In this document: positions 52,501 to 64,000 of the stretch, piece by piece
How positions within the stretch are numbered: position 1 is the first letter of the stretch
Layout: each line of letters begins with the position of its first letter
NCBI RefSeq assembly: GCF_020882245.1
Contig: NW_026869996.1
Coordinates: 3,519,592 to 3,583,591 of the forward strand
Length of the DNA: 64,000 nt
Direction: 5' to 3'
From: Rhopalosiphum padi
Taxonomy: Eukaryota; Arthropoda; Insecta; Hemiptera; Aphididae
The notes under the pieces: generated by a model
Seen by the model: the letters and a program-made list of their open reading frames with translations, nothing else
What the model was told of the DNA's origin: nothing
The model's database searches: none
Made by a program: the position numbers and the translations under genes

Positions 52501-55500
52501 AATACCATTAATTCATCAAAAAAAACCGCTTTAAATCCATCAAATAAATTAAATTTAACATTTTTCCTTAACAAAACACCCATAATAAATGATTAAAAAC
52601 CAGAAATTTATTAAAAATACCATTAATTCATCAAAAAAACCGCTTTAAATCCATCAAATAAATTAAATTTAACATTTTTCCTTAACAAACCCCCATAATA
52701 AATGATTAAAAACCAGAAATCTCCTTGAAATTTATTAAAAATATTATTAATTCATCAAAAAACTGCTTTAAATCCATCAATTAAATTAAATTTAACATTT
52801 TTCCTTAACAAACCCCCATAATAAAAGATTAAAAAACCAGAAATTTCCTTAAAATTTATTAAAAATACCATTAATTCTTCAAAAAACTCCATAATAATTG
52901 ACTTAAATCCATCAAATAAATTAAATTTAACATTTTTCCTTAACAAACCCCCAAAATAAATTATTAAAAACCAGAAATTTCCTTAAAATGTATTAAAAAA
53001 AACCATAAATTCATCAATAAACCCCATAAAATTGATTTATATCTATGAAATAAATTAAATTTAACATTTTTCCTTAACAACCCCCCATAATAAATGATTA
53101 AAAACCAGAAATTTCCTTAAAATGTATTAAAAAAAACCATTAATTCATCAAAAAACCCTATAATAATTGATTTAAATCCGTCAAATAAATTAAATTTAAC
53201 ATTTTTCCTTAACAACCCCCAATAATAAACGATTTAAAAACCATCAAATAAATTAAATTTACAATTTTTCCATAACAAACCCCCATAATAAATGATGAAA
53301 AACCAGAAACTTCCTTAAAATGTATTAAAAAAAACCGTTAATTCATCAAAAAAAAACCCATAATAATTGATTTAAATCCATCAATTAAATTAAATTTAAC
53401 ATTTTTCCTTAACAAACCCCATAATAAATTATTAAAAACCAGAAATTTCCTTAAAATGTATTAAAAAAAACCATAAATTAATAAAAAAAACTCCATAATA
53501 ATTGACTTAAATCCATCAAATAAATTAAATTTAACATTTTTCCTTAACAAACCCCCAAAATAAATTATTAAAAACCAGAAATTTCCTTAAAATGTATTAA
53601 AAAAAAACCATAAATTCATCAATAAACCCCATAAAATTGATTTAAATCTATGAAATAAATTAAATTTAACATTTTTCCTTAACAAACCCCCATAATAAAT
53701 GATTAAAAACCAGAAATCTCCTTGAAATTTATTAAAAATATTATTAATTCATCAAAAAACTGCTTTAAATCCATCAATTAAATTAAATTTAACATTTTTC
53801 CTTAACAAACCCCCATAATAAAAGATTAAAAACCAGAAATTTCCTTAAAATTTATTAAAAATACCATTAATTCTTCAAAAAACTCCATAATAATTGACTT
53901 AAATCCATCAAATAAATTAAATTTAACATTTTTCCTTAACAAACCCCCAAAATAAATTATTAAAAACCAGAAATTTCCTTAAAATGTATTAAAAAAAATC
54001 ATAAATTCATCAATAAACCCCATAAAATTGATTTAAATCTATGAAATAAATTAAATTTAACATTTTTCCTTAACAACCCCCCATAATAAATGATTAAAAA
54101 CCAGAAATTTCCTTAAAATGTATTAAAAAAACCATAAATTAATAAAAAAACCCCATAATAATTGATTTAAACCCGTCAAATAAATTAAATTTAACATTTT
54201 TCCTTAACAACCCCCAATAATAAACGATTTAAAACCATCAAATAAATTAAATTTAACATTTTTTCCTTAACAACCCCCAATAATAAAGATTTAAAACCAT
54301 CAAATACATTAAATTTAACATTTTTCCTTAACAAACCCCCATAATAAATGATTAAAAACCAGAAATTTCCTTAATATGTATTAAAAAAAACCATTAATTC
54401 ATCAAAAAAAAACCCCATAATAATTGATTTAAATCTATGAAATAAATTAAATTTAACATTTTTCCTTAACAAACCCCCCATAATAAATGATTATAAACCA
54501 GAAATTTCCTTAAAATGTATTAAAAAAACCATTAATTCATCAAAAAACTCCATAATAATTGATTTATATCCATTAAATAAGTTAAATTTAACATTTTTCC
54601 TTAACAACCCCTAATAATAACCAAATTAAAACCATCAAATACTATAAATTTAACATTTTTCCTTAACAACCCCCCATAATAAATGATTAAAAACCAGAAA
54701 TTTCTTTAAAATGTATTAAAAAACCATTAATTCATCAAAAAAACCCCATAATAATTGATTTATATCCATCAAATAAATTAAATTTAACATTTTTCCTTAA
54801 CAAACCCCCATAATAAATGATTAAAACCAGAAATTTCCTTAAAATGTATTAAAAAAAACCATTAATTCATCAAAAAAACCCAAAAAAAAAACCCTTTAAA
54901 TCCATCAAATAAATTAAATTTAATATTTTTCCTTAACAACCCCCATAATAAATGATTAAACACCATAAATTTCCTTAAAATTAATTAAAAATACCATTAA
55001 TTCATCAAAAAAAACCCCATAAAAACCGCTTTAAATCCATCAAATAAATTAAATTTAACATTTTTCCTTAACAAACCCCCATAATAAATGATTAAAAACC
55101 AGAAATTTATTAAAAATACCATTAATTCATCAAAAAAACCGCTTTAAATCCATCAAATAAATTAAATTTAACATTTTTCCTTAACAAAACACCCATAATA
55201 TATGATTAAAAACCAGAAATTTCCTTAAAATTTATTAAAAATACCATTAATTCATCAAAAAACCCCATAAAAACCGCTTTAAATCCATCAATTAAATTAA
55301 ATTTAACATATTTCCTTAACAAACCCCTATAATAAATGATTAAAAACCAGAAATTTCCTTAAAATTAATTAAAAATACCATTAATTCATCAAAAAACCCC
55401 ATAAAAACCGCTTTAAAATCCATCAATTAAATTAAATTTAACATTTTTCCTTAACAACCCCCAATAATAAACGATTTAATACCATCAAATACATTAAATT

Positions 55501-56840
55501 TAATATTTTTCCTTAACAAACCCCCATAATAAATGATTTAAAACCAGAAATTTCCTTAAAAAGTATTAAAAAAAACCATAAATTCATGAAATTTATTAAA
55601 AATACCATTAATTCATCAAAAAACTGCTTTAAATCCATCAAATATAATAAATTTAAACATTTTTCCTTAACAAACCCCCATAATAAATGATTAAAAACCA
55701 GAAATTTATTAAAAAATACCATTAATTCATCAAAAAAACCGCTTTAAATCCATCAAATAAATTAAATTTAACATTTTTCCTTAACTAAACACCCATAATA
55801 TATGATTAAAAAGCAGAAATTTCCTTGAAATTTATTAAAAATACCATTAATTCATCAAAAAACCCCATAAAAAACCGCTTTAAATCCATCAATTAAATTA
55901 AATTTAACATATTTCCTTAACAAACCCCCATAATAAATGATTAAAAACCAGAAATTTCCTTAAAATTAATTAAAAATACCATTAATTCATTAAAAAAACC
56001 CCATAAAAACCGATTTATAACCATCAATTAAATTAAATTTAACAATTTTCTTAACAAACCCCCCATAATAAATGATTAAAAACCAGAAATTTATTAAAAA
56101 TACCATTAATTCATCAAAAAAACCGCTTTAAATCCAAAATCCATCAAATAAATTAAATTTAACATTTTTTCTTAACAAACCCCCATAATAAATGATTAAA
56201 CACCATAAATTTCCTTAAAATTAATTAAAAACCATTAATTCGTCAAAAAACCCCATAATTATTGATTTAAATCTATGAAATAAATTAAATTTAACATTTT
56301 TCCTTAACAAACCCCCCATAATAAATGATTAAACACCATAAATTTCCTTAAAATTAATTAAAAACCATTAATTCATCAAAAAACCCCATAAAAACCGCTT
56401 TAAATCCATCAATTAAATTAAATTTAACATATTTCCTTAACAAACCCCCATAATAAATGATTAAAAACCAGAAATTTCCTTAAAATTAATTAAAAATACC
56501 ATTAATTCATCAAAAAACCCCATAAAAACCGCTTTAAATCCATCAATTAAATTAAATTTAACATTTTTCCTTAACAACCCCCAATAATAAACGATTTAAT
56601 ACCATCAAATACATTAAATTTAATATTTTTCCTTAACAAACCCCCATAATAAATGATTTAAAACCAGAATTTCCTTAAAAAGTATTAAAAAAACCATAAA
56701 TTCATGAAATTTATTAAAAATACCATTAATTCATCAAAAAACTGCTTTAAATCCATCAAATATAATAAATTTAACATTTTTCCTTAACAAACCCCCATAA
56801 TAAATGATTAAAAACCAGAAATTTATTAAAAAATACCATT
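52500..56840 (+). repeat. 4.3-kb segment, right copy of 46.3-50.4 kb
   Basis: This is the fuller of the two copies. It keeps the TTCTTCAAAAAACTCC monomer near 53870 and the TTTTTTCTTAAC monomer near 56160 that the left copy lacks. A private 7-base duplication gives TTTAAATCCAAAATCCATC near 56128. The core reads AAATTTAAACATTTTTCC near 55650, one A longer than the family form. Confidence 0.86.
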
Positions 56841-58855
56841 AATTCATCAAAAAACTGCTTTAAATCCATCAAATATAATAAATTTAACATTTTTCCTTAA
56901 CAAACCCCCATAATAAATGATTAAAAACCAGAAATTTATTAAAAATACCATTAATTCATCAAAAAACCCCATAAAAAACCGCTTTAAATCCATCAATTAA
57001 ATTAAATTTAACATATTTCCTTAACAAACCCCCATAATAAATGATTAAAAACCAGAAATTTCCTTAAAATTAATTAAAAATACCATTAATTCATTAAAAA
57101 ACCCCATAAAAAACCGATTTAAAAACCATCAATTAAATTAAATTTAACAATTTTCTTAACAAACCCCCCAAAATGAATGATTAAACACCATAAATTTCCT
57201 TAAAATTAATTAAAAATACCATTAATTCATCAAAAAACCCCATAAAAACCGCTTTAAATCCATCAAATAAATTAAATTTAACATTTTTCCTTAACAAAAC
57301 ACCCATAATATATGATTAAAAAACCAGAAATTTCCTTAAAATTTATTAAAAATACCATTAATTCATCAAAAAAACCCCATAAAAACCGCTTTAAATCCAT
57401 CAATTAAATTAAATTTAACATATTTCCTTAACAAACCCCTATAATAAATGATTAAAAACCAGAAATTTCCTTAAAATTAATTAAAAATACCATTAATTCA
57501 TCAAAAAAACCCCATAAAAACCGCTTTAAATCCATCAATTAAATTAAATTTAACATTTTTCCTTAACAACCCCCAATAATAAACGATTTAATACCATCAA
57601 ATACATTAAATTTAATATTTTTCCTTAACAAACCCCCATAATAAATGATTTAAAAACCAGAAATTTCCTTAAAAAGTATTAAAAAAAACCATAAATTCAT
57701 GAAATTTATTAAAAATACCATTAATTCATCAAAAAACTGCTTTAAATCCATCAAATATAATAAATTTAAACATTTTTCCTTAACAAACCCCCCATAATAA
57801 ATGATTAAAAACCAGAAATTTATTAAAAAATACCATTAATTCATCAAAAAACCGCTTTAAATCCATCAAATAAATTAAATTTAACATTTTTCCTTAACTA
57901 AACACCCATAATATATGATTAAAAAGCAGAAATTTCCTTGAAATTTATTAAAAATACCATTAATTCATCAAAAAACCCCATAAAAACCGCTTTAAATCCA
58001 TCAATTAAATTAAATTTAACATATTTCCTTAACAAACCCCCATAATAAATGATTAAAAACCAGAAATTTCCTTAAAATTAATTAAAAATACCATTAATTC
58101 ATTAAAAAAACCCCATAAAAAACCGATTTAAAACCATCAATTAAATTAAATTTAACAATTTTCTTAACAAACCCCCAAAATGAATGATTAAACACCATAA
58201 ATTTCCTTAAAATTAATTAAAAATACCATTAATTCATCAAAAAAACCCCATAAAAACCGCTTTAAATCCATCAAATAAATTAAATTTAACATTTTTCCTT
58301 AACAAAACACCCATAATAAATGATTAAAAACCAGAAATTTATTAAAAATACCATTAATTCATCAAAAAAACCGCTTTAAATCCATCAAATAAATTAAATT
58401 TAACATTTTTCCTTAACAAACCCCCATAAAAAATGATTAAAAACCAGAAATTTCCTTGAAATTTATTAAAAATATTATTAATTCATCAAAAAAACTGCTT
58501 TATATCCATCAATTAAATTAAATTTAACATTTTTCCTTAACAAACCCCCATAATAAAAGATTAAAAACCAGAAATTTCCTTAAAATTTATTAAAAAATAC
58601 CATTAATTCATCAAAAAACCCCATAAAAACCGCTTTAAATCCATCAATTAAATTAAATTTAACATATTTCCTTAACAAACCCCTATAATAAATGATTAAA
58701 AACCAGAAATTTCCTTAAAATTAATTAAAAATACCATTAATTCATTAAAAAAACCCCATAAAAACCGATTTATAACCATTAATTATATTAAATTTAACAA
58801 TTTTCTTAACAAACCCCCATAATAAATGATTAAACACCATAAATTTATTAAAAAT
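56841..58855 (+). repeat. Mosaic block between repeated segments
   Basis: The start repeats the ACTGCTTTAAATCC and AAATATAATAAATTT monomer twice in a row (near 56750 and 56860). A third example of the private TTAACTAAACACCC and AAAAAGCAG pair lies at 57895, 2103 bases after the second (55792). Its 58.04-58.85 kb part is collinear with 60.65-61.46 kb. Confidence 0.78.
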
Positions 58856-59349
58856 ACCATTAATTCATCAAAAAACCGCTTTAAATCCATCAAATAAATT
58901 AAATTTAACATTTTTCCTTAACAAAACACCCATAATATATGATTAAAAACCAGAAATTTCCTTAAAATTTATTAAAAATACCATTAATTCATCAAAAAAA
59001 CCCCATAAAAACCGCTTTAAATCCATCAATTAAATTAAATTTAACATATTTCCTTAACAAACCCCTATAATAAATGATTAAAAACCAGAAATTTCCTTAA
59101 AATTAATTAAAAATACCATTAATTCATCAAAAAAACCCCATAAAAACCGCTTTAAATCCATCAATTAAATTAAATTTAACATTTTTCCTTAACAACCCCC
59201 AATAATAAACGATTTAATACCATCAAATACATTAAATTTAATATTTTTCCTTAACAAACCCCCATAATAAATGATTTAAAAACCAGAAATTTCCTTAAAA
59301 AGTATTAAAAAAACCATAAATTCATGAAATTTATTAAAAATACCATTAA

Positions 59350-60930
59350 TTCATCAAAAAACCGCTTTAAATCCATCAAATAAATTAAATTTAACATTTT
59401 TCCTTAACAAAACACCCATAATATATGATTAAAAACCAGAAATTTCCTTAAAATTTATTAAAAATACCATTAATTCATCAAAAAAACCCCATAAAAACCG
59501 CTTTAAATCCATCAATTAAATTAAATTTAACATATTTCCTTAACAAACCCCCATAATAAATGATTAAAAACCAGAAATTTCCTTAAAATTAATTAAAAAT
59601 ACCATTAATTCATTAAAAAAACCCCATAAAAACCGATTTATAACCATCAATTAAATTAAATTTAACAATTTTCTTAACAAACCCCCATAATAAATGATTA
59701 AAAACCAGAAATTTATTAAAAATACCATTAATTCATCAAAAAAACCGCTTTAAATCCATCAAATAAATTAAATTTAACATTTTTTCTTAACAAACCCCCA
59801 TAATAAATGATTAAACACCATAAATTTCCTTAAAATTAATTAAAAACCATTAATTCGTCAAAAAAACCCCATAATTATTGATTTAAATCTATGAAATAAA
59901 TTAAATTTAACATTTTTCCTTAACAAACCCCCATAATAAATGATTAAACACCATAAATTTCCTTAAAATTAATTAAAAAACCATTAATTCATCAAAAAAC
60001 CCCATAAAAACCGCTTTAAATCCATCAATTAAATTAAATTTAACATATTTCCTTAACAAACCCCCATAATAAATGATTAAAAACCAGAAATTTCCTTAAA
60101 ATTAATTAAAAATACCATTAATTCATCAAAAAACCCCATAAAAACCGCTTTAAAATCCATCAATTAAATTAAATTTAACATTTTTCCTTAACAACCCCCA
60201 ATAATAAACGATTTAATACCATCAAATACATTAAATTTAATATTTTTCCTTAACAAACCCCCATAATAAATGATTTAAAAACCAGAATTTCCTTAAAAAG
60301 TATTAAAAAAAAACCATAAATTCATGAAATTTATTAAAAATACCATTAATTCATCAAAAAACTGCTTTAAATCCATCAAATATAATAAATTTAACATTTT
60401 TCCTTAACAAACCCCCATAATAAATGATTAAAAACCAGAAATTTATTAAAAAATACCATTAATTCATCAAAAAACTGCTTTAAATCCATCAAATATAATA
60501 AATTTAACATTTTTCCTTAACAAACCCCCCATAATAAATGATTAAAAACCAGAAATTTATTAAAAATACCATTAATTCATCAAAAAAACCCCATAAAAAC
60601 CGCTTTAAATCCATCAATTAAATTAAATTTAACATATTTCCTTAACAAACCCCCATAATAAATGATTAAAAACCAGAAATTTCCTTAAAATTAATTAAAA
60701 AATACCATTAATTCATTAAAAAACCCCCATAAAAACCGATTTAAAACCATCAATTAAATTAAATTTAACAATTTTCTTAACAAACCCCCAAAATGAATGA
60801 TTAAACACCATAAATTTCCTTAAAATTAATTAAAAATACCATTAATTCATCAAAAAACCCCATAAAAACCGCTTTAAATCCATCAAATAAATTAAATTTA
60901 ACATTTTTCCTTACAAAACACCCATAATAA
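59350..60930 (+). repeat. Copy of the 55.74-57.31 kb segment
   Basis: Landmarks repeat at an offset of about 3618: CCAGAATTTCC (56667 and 60285) and CCAAAATGAATGATT (57169 and 60788). This copy has the ordinary TTAACAAAACACCC where 55792 has TTAACTAAACACCC, so the private change arose in the left copy or was replaced here. At the right end one A is lost in TTACAAAACACCC near 60912 and in CCAGAAATTATT near 60943. Confidence 0.8.
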
Positions 60931-61009
60931 ATGATTAAAAACCAGAAATTATTAAAAATACCATTAATTCATCAAAAAAACCGCTTTAAATCCATCAAAT
61001 AAATTAAAT

Positions 61010-62570
61010 TTAACATTTTTCCTTAACAAACCCCCATAAAAAATGATTAAAAACCAGAAATTTCCTTGAAATTTATTAAAAATATTATTAATTCATCAAA
61101 AAACTGCTTTATATCCATCAATTAAATTAAATTTAAACATTTTTCCTTAACAAACCCCCATAATAAAAGATTAAAAACCAGAAAATTTCCTTAAAATTTA
61201 TTAAAAATACCATTAATTCATCAAAAAACCCCCGTAAAAACCGCTTTAAATCCATCAATTAAATTAAATTTAACATATTTCCTTAACAAACCCCTATAAT
61301 AAATGATTAAAAACCAGAAATTTCCTTAAAATTAATTAAAAATACCATTAATTCATTAAAAAACCCCATAAAAACCGATTTATAACCATTAATTATATTA
61401 AATTTAACAATTTTCTTAACAAACCCCCCATAATAAATGATTAAACACCATAAATTTCCTTAAAATTAATTAAAAATACCATTAATTCATCAAAAAAACC
61501 CCATAAAAAAACGCTTTAAATCCATCAAATAAATTATATTTAACATTTTTCCTTAACAAACCCCCATAATAAATGATTAAAAACCAGAAATTTATTAAAA
61601 ATACCATTAATTCATCAAAAAAAACCGCTTTAAATCCATCAAATAAATTAAATTTAAACATTTTTCCTTAACAACCCCCCATAATAAATGATTAAAAAAC
61701 CAGAAATTTCCTTAAAATGTATTAAAAAAAACCATTAATTCATCAAAAAACCCAAAAAAAAAAACCCTTTATATCCATCAAATAAATTAAATTTAACATT
61801 TTTCCTTAACAACCCCCCAATAATAACCGATTTAAAACCATCAAATACATTAAATTTAACATTTTTCCATAACAAACCCCCATAATAAATGATTAAAAAC
61901 CAGAAATTTCCTTAAAATTTATTAAAAATACCATTAATTCATCAAAAAAACCGCTTTAAATCCATCAAATAAATTAAATTTAACATTTTTCCTTAACAAA
62001 ACACCCCATTATATATGATTAAAAACCAGAAATTTCCTTAAAATTTATTAAAAATACCATTAATTCATCAAAAAAAACCCCATAAAAACCGCTTTAAATC
62101 CATCAATTAAATTAATTTTAACATTTTTCCTTAACAACCCCCCATAATAAATGATTAAAAACCAGAAATTTCCTTAAAATGTATTAAAAAAACCATTAAT
62201 TCATCAAAAAAACCCAAAAAAAACCCTTTAAATCCATCAAATAAATTAAATTTAACATTTTTTCCTTAACAACCCCCATAATAAATGATTAAACACCATA
62301 AATTTCCTTAAAATTTATAAAAAAAAAACCATTAATTCATCAAAAAACCCCATAATAATTGATTTATATCCATCAAATAAATTAAATTTAACATTTTTCC
62401 TTAACAACCCCCAATAATAACCGATTTAAAACCATCAAATACATTAAATTTAACATTTTTCCATAACAAACCCCCATAATAAATGATTAAAAACCAGAAA
62501 TTTCCTTAAAATTTATTAAAAATACCATTAATTCATCAAAAAAACCGCTTTAAATCCATCAAATAAATTA
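61010..62570 (+). repeat. 1.56-kb tandem HOR, left copy
   Basis: The unit starts with the CCCCCATAAAAAATGATT monomer and holds CCATTAATTATATT (61386), AAATTATATTTAAC, a CCC-A(n)-CCC junction followed by TTTATATCC (61768) and CCATTATATATG (near 62008). The next copy begins near 62575 with the same monomers. There are extra bases in A or C runs at several points, such as AAATTTAAACATTTTTCC near 61133 and 61655. Confidence 0.8.
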
Positions 62571-64000
62571 AATTTACATTTTTCCTTAACAAACCCCCAT
62601 AAAAAAATGATTAAAAACCAGAAATTTCCTTGAAATTTATTAAAAATATTATTAATTCATCAAAAAACTGCTTTATATCCATCAATTAAATTAAATTTAA
62701 CATTTTTCCTTAACAAACCCCCATAATAAAAGATTAAAAACCAGAAATTTCCTTAAAATTTATTAAAAATACCATTAATTCATCAAAAAACCCATAAAAA
62801 CCGCTTTAAATCCATCAATTAAATTAAATTTAACATATTTCCTTAACAAACCCCTATAATAAATGATTAAAAACCAGAAATTTCCTTAAAATTAATTAAA
62901 AATACATTAATTCATTAAAAAAACCCCATAAAAACCGATTTATAACCATTAATTATATTAAATTTAACAATTTTCTTAACAAACCCCCATAATAAATGAT
63001 TAAACACCATAAATTTCCTTAAAATTAATTAAAAATACCATTAATTCATCAAAAAACCCCATAAAAAACGCTTTAAAATCCATCAAATAAATTATATTTA
63101 ACATTTTTCCTTAACAAACCCCCATAATAAATGATTAAAAACCAGAAATTTATTAAAAATACCATTAATTCATCAAAAAACCGCATTAAATCCATCAAAT
63201 AAATTAAATTTAACATTTTTCCTTAACAACCCCCAATAATAACCGATTTAAAACCATCAAATACATTAAATTTAACATTTTTCCATAACAAACCCCCATA
63301 ATAAATGATTAAAAACCAGAAATTTCCTTAAAATTTATTAAAAATACCATTAATTCATCAAAAAAACCGCTTTAAATCCATCAAATAAATTAAATTTAAC
63401 ATTTTTCCTTAACAAAACACCCATTATATATGATTAAAAACCAGAAATTTCCTTAAAATTTATTAAAAATACCATTAATTCATCAAAAAACCCCATAAAA
63501 ACCGCTTTAAAAATCCATCAATTAAATTAAATTTAACATTTTTCCTTAACAACCCCCCATAATAAATGATTAAAAACCAGAAATTTCCTTAAAATGTATT
63601 AAAAAAACCATTAATTCATCAAAAAACCCAAAAAAAAACCCTTTAAATCCATCAAATAAATTAAATTTAACATTTTTCCTTAACAACCCCCCATAATAAA
63701 TGATTAAACACCATAAATTTCCTTAAAATTTATAAAAAAAAACCATTAATTCATCAAAAAAACCCCATAATAATTGATTTATATCCATCAAATAAATTAA
63801 ATTTAACATTTTTCCTTAACAACCCCCAATAATAACCGATTTAAAACCATCAAATACATTAAATTTAACATTTTTCCATAACAAACCCCCATAATAAATG
63901 ATTAAAAACCAGAAATTTCCTTAAAATTTATTAAAAATACCATTAATTCATCAAAAAAAAACCGCTTTAAATCCATCAAATAAATTAAATTTAACATTTT
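62571..64000 (+). repeat. 1.56-kb tandem HOR, right copy, cut by window end
   Basis: This copy is collinear with 61010-62570 at an offset of about 1560 up to the AAATTATATTTAAC monomer (63092). After that the offset falls to about 1417 because one long monomer (that at 61650-61765) is missing. Junctions of the CCC-A(n)-CCC type lie at 62227 (left copy) and 63652. The last 350 bases repeat the order of 3801-4150, so the two ends of the window belong to the same HOR type. Confidence 0.8.

Larger units (their letters stand above)
1..64000. repeat. A/T-rich satellite array filling the whole window
   Basis: Every line of the window is made of the same family of tandem monomers, all in one orientation. 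The invariant core is TTAAATTTAACATTTTTCC followed by TTAACAA or ATAACAA. It recurs every 62, 112, 123 or about 133 bases. There is no gap of non-satellite sequence anywhere, so no stretch is left that could hold an ordinary gene. The longest open frames are about 71 codons. They all lie on the minus strand, are made only of the monomer, and are broken in sister copies by one-base changes in A runs. I see no tRNA, rRNA, transposon end or target-site duplication. Long satellite arrays of this kind are known from eukaryotic heterochromatin. Placement at a centromere, knob or subtelomere cannot be decided here. Confidence 0.97.

Noticed and set aside
56126..56150. Possible target-site duplication at TTTAAATCCAAAATCCATC
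   Set aside because: The seven-base repeat has no inserted sequence between the copies and sits in a monomer otherwise identical to its sisters. Slippage or an assembly error is simpler.
1..64000. CRISPR array
   Set aside because: Repeats are direct and regular, but there are no unique spacers. The whole period is repeated, including what would be spacer, and no cas-like gene is present.
1..64000. Mitochondrial or plastid DNA, or a low-GC bacterial genome
   Set aside because: The A/T content would allow it, but there are no tRNA, rRNA or protein genes in 64 kb. The nested HOR structure is that of a nuclear satellite.
1..64000. G-quadruplex arrays on the minus strand
   Set aside because: There is usually one G4-G5 run per monomer, with runs spaced about 60-130 bases apart, far beyond the short loops of a standard quadruplex motif.
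1..64000. Telomere repeats
   Set aside because: Motifs such as CCCTAAA or CCCCAAAA in tandem are absent. The CCC-A(n)-CCC words are single landmarks inside long monomers, not short tandem repeats.

Overview
The whole 64-kb window is one uninterrupted tandem-repeat (satellite) array. I find no protein-coding gene, rRNA, tRNA, CRISPR array, transposon or unique-sequence island on either strand. The same A/T-rich motifs recur head-to-tail from base 1 to base 64000 with no inversion, so the array continues past both ends of the window. Long nested satellite arrays like this are typical of eukaryotic heterochromatin (centromeric, pericentromeric, knob or subtelomeric). The species cannot be identified from the sequence, and there is no sign of a bacterial, archaeal or viral genome.

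Composition is strongly strand-biased. A hand count of one representative long monomer (about 133 bases) gives roughly 48% A, 32% T, 19% C and 1.5% G. The given strand is therefore A/C-rich and almost free of G, and the opposite strand is T/G-rich with a GGGG-GGGGG run at almost every repeat.

The repeat has several levels. (1) A short unit of 62 bp and longer units of about 112, 123 and 133 bp share one core (TTAAATTTAACATTTTTCC then TTAACAA). The 133-bp unit looks like an old dimer, because both halves begin CCCCATAATAA(A/T)TGATT. (2) Five monomers (62+124+135+133+134) form a 588-bp sub-unit, complete at 270-857 and repeated many times in the first 14 kb. (3) These build higher-order repeats of 1.3 to 3.8 kb, often opened by a CCC-A(n)-CCC junction that I found at 27 places. 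(4) Multi-kilobase segments are duplicated again, both in tandem (3.83 kb at 7.3-15.0 kb; 3.52 kb at 32.2-39.3 kb; 1.97 kb at 23.4-27.0 kb) and at a distance (offsets near 6.2-6.5, 6.8, 9.7, 11.9 and 21.1 kb).

Layout: 1-7.3 kb holds early HOR blocks rich in the 588-bp unit. 7.3-15.0 kb is the 3.83-kb tandem pair. 15-18.2 kb holds a truncated 2.5-kb copy and a 1.85-kb pair. 18.2-32.2 kb is mixed HORs including the 1.97-kb pair. 32.2-39.3 kb is the 3.52-kb pair with nested 1.3-kb duplications. 39.3-46.3 kb largely re-uses the 20-31 kb segments. 46.3-56.8 kb is a 4-kb segment present twice. 55.7-64 kb is a mosaic of 3.6, 2.6 and 1.5-kb repeats. The pattern fits repeated unequal exchange with deletion of whole monomers. 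Homopolymer-length and single-base anomalies rise noticeably after about 48 kb, which may be assembly or polishing error rather than biology.
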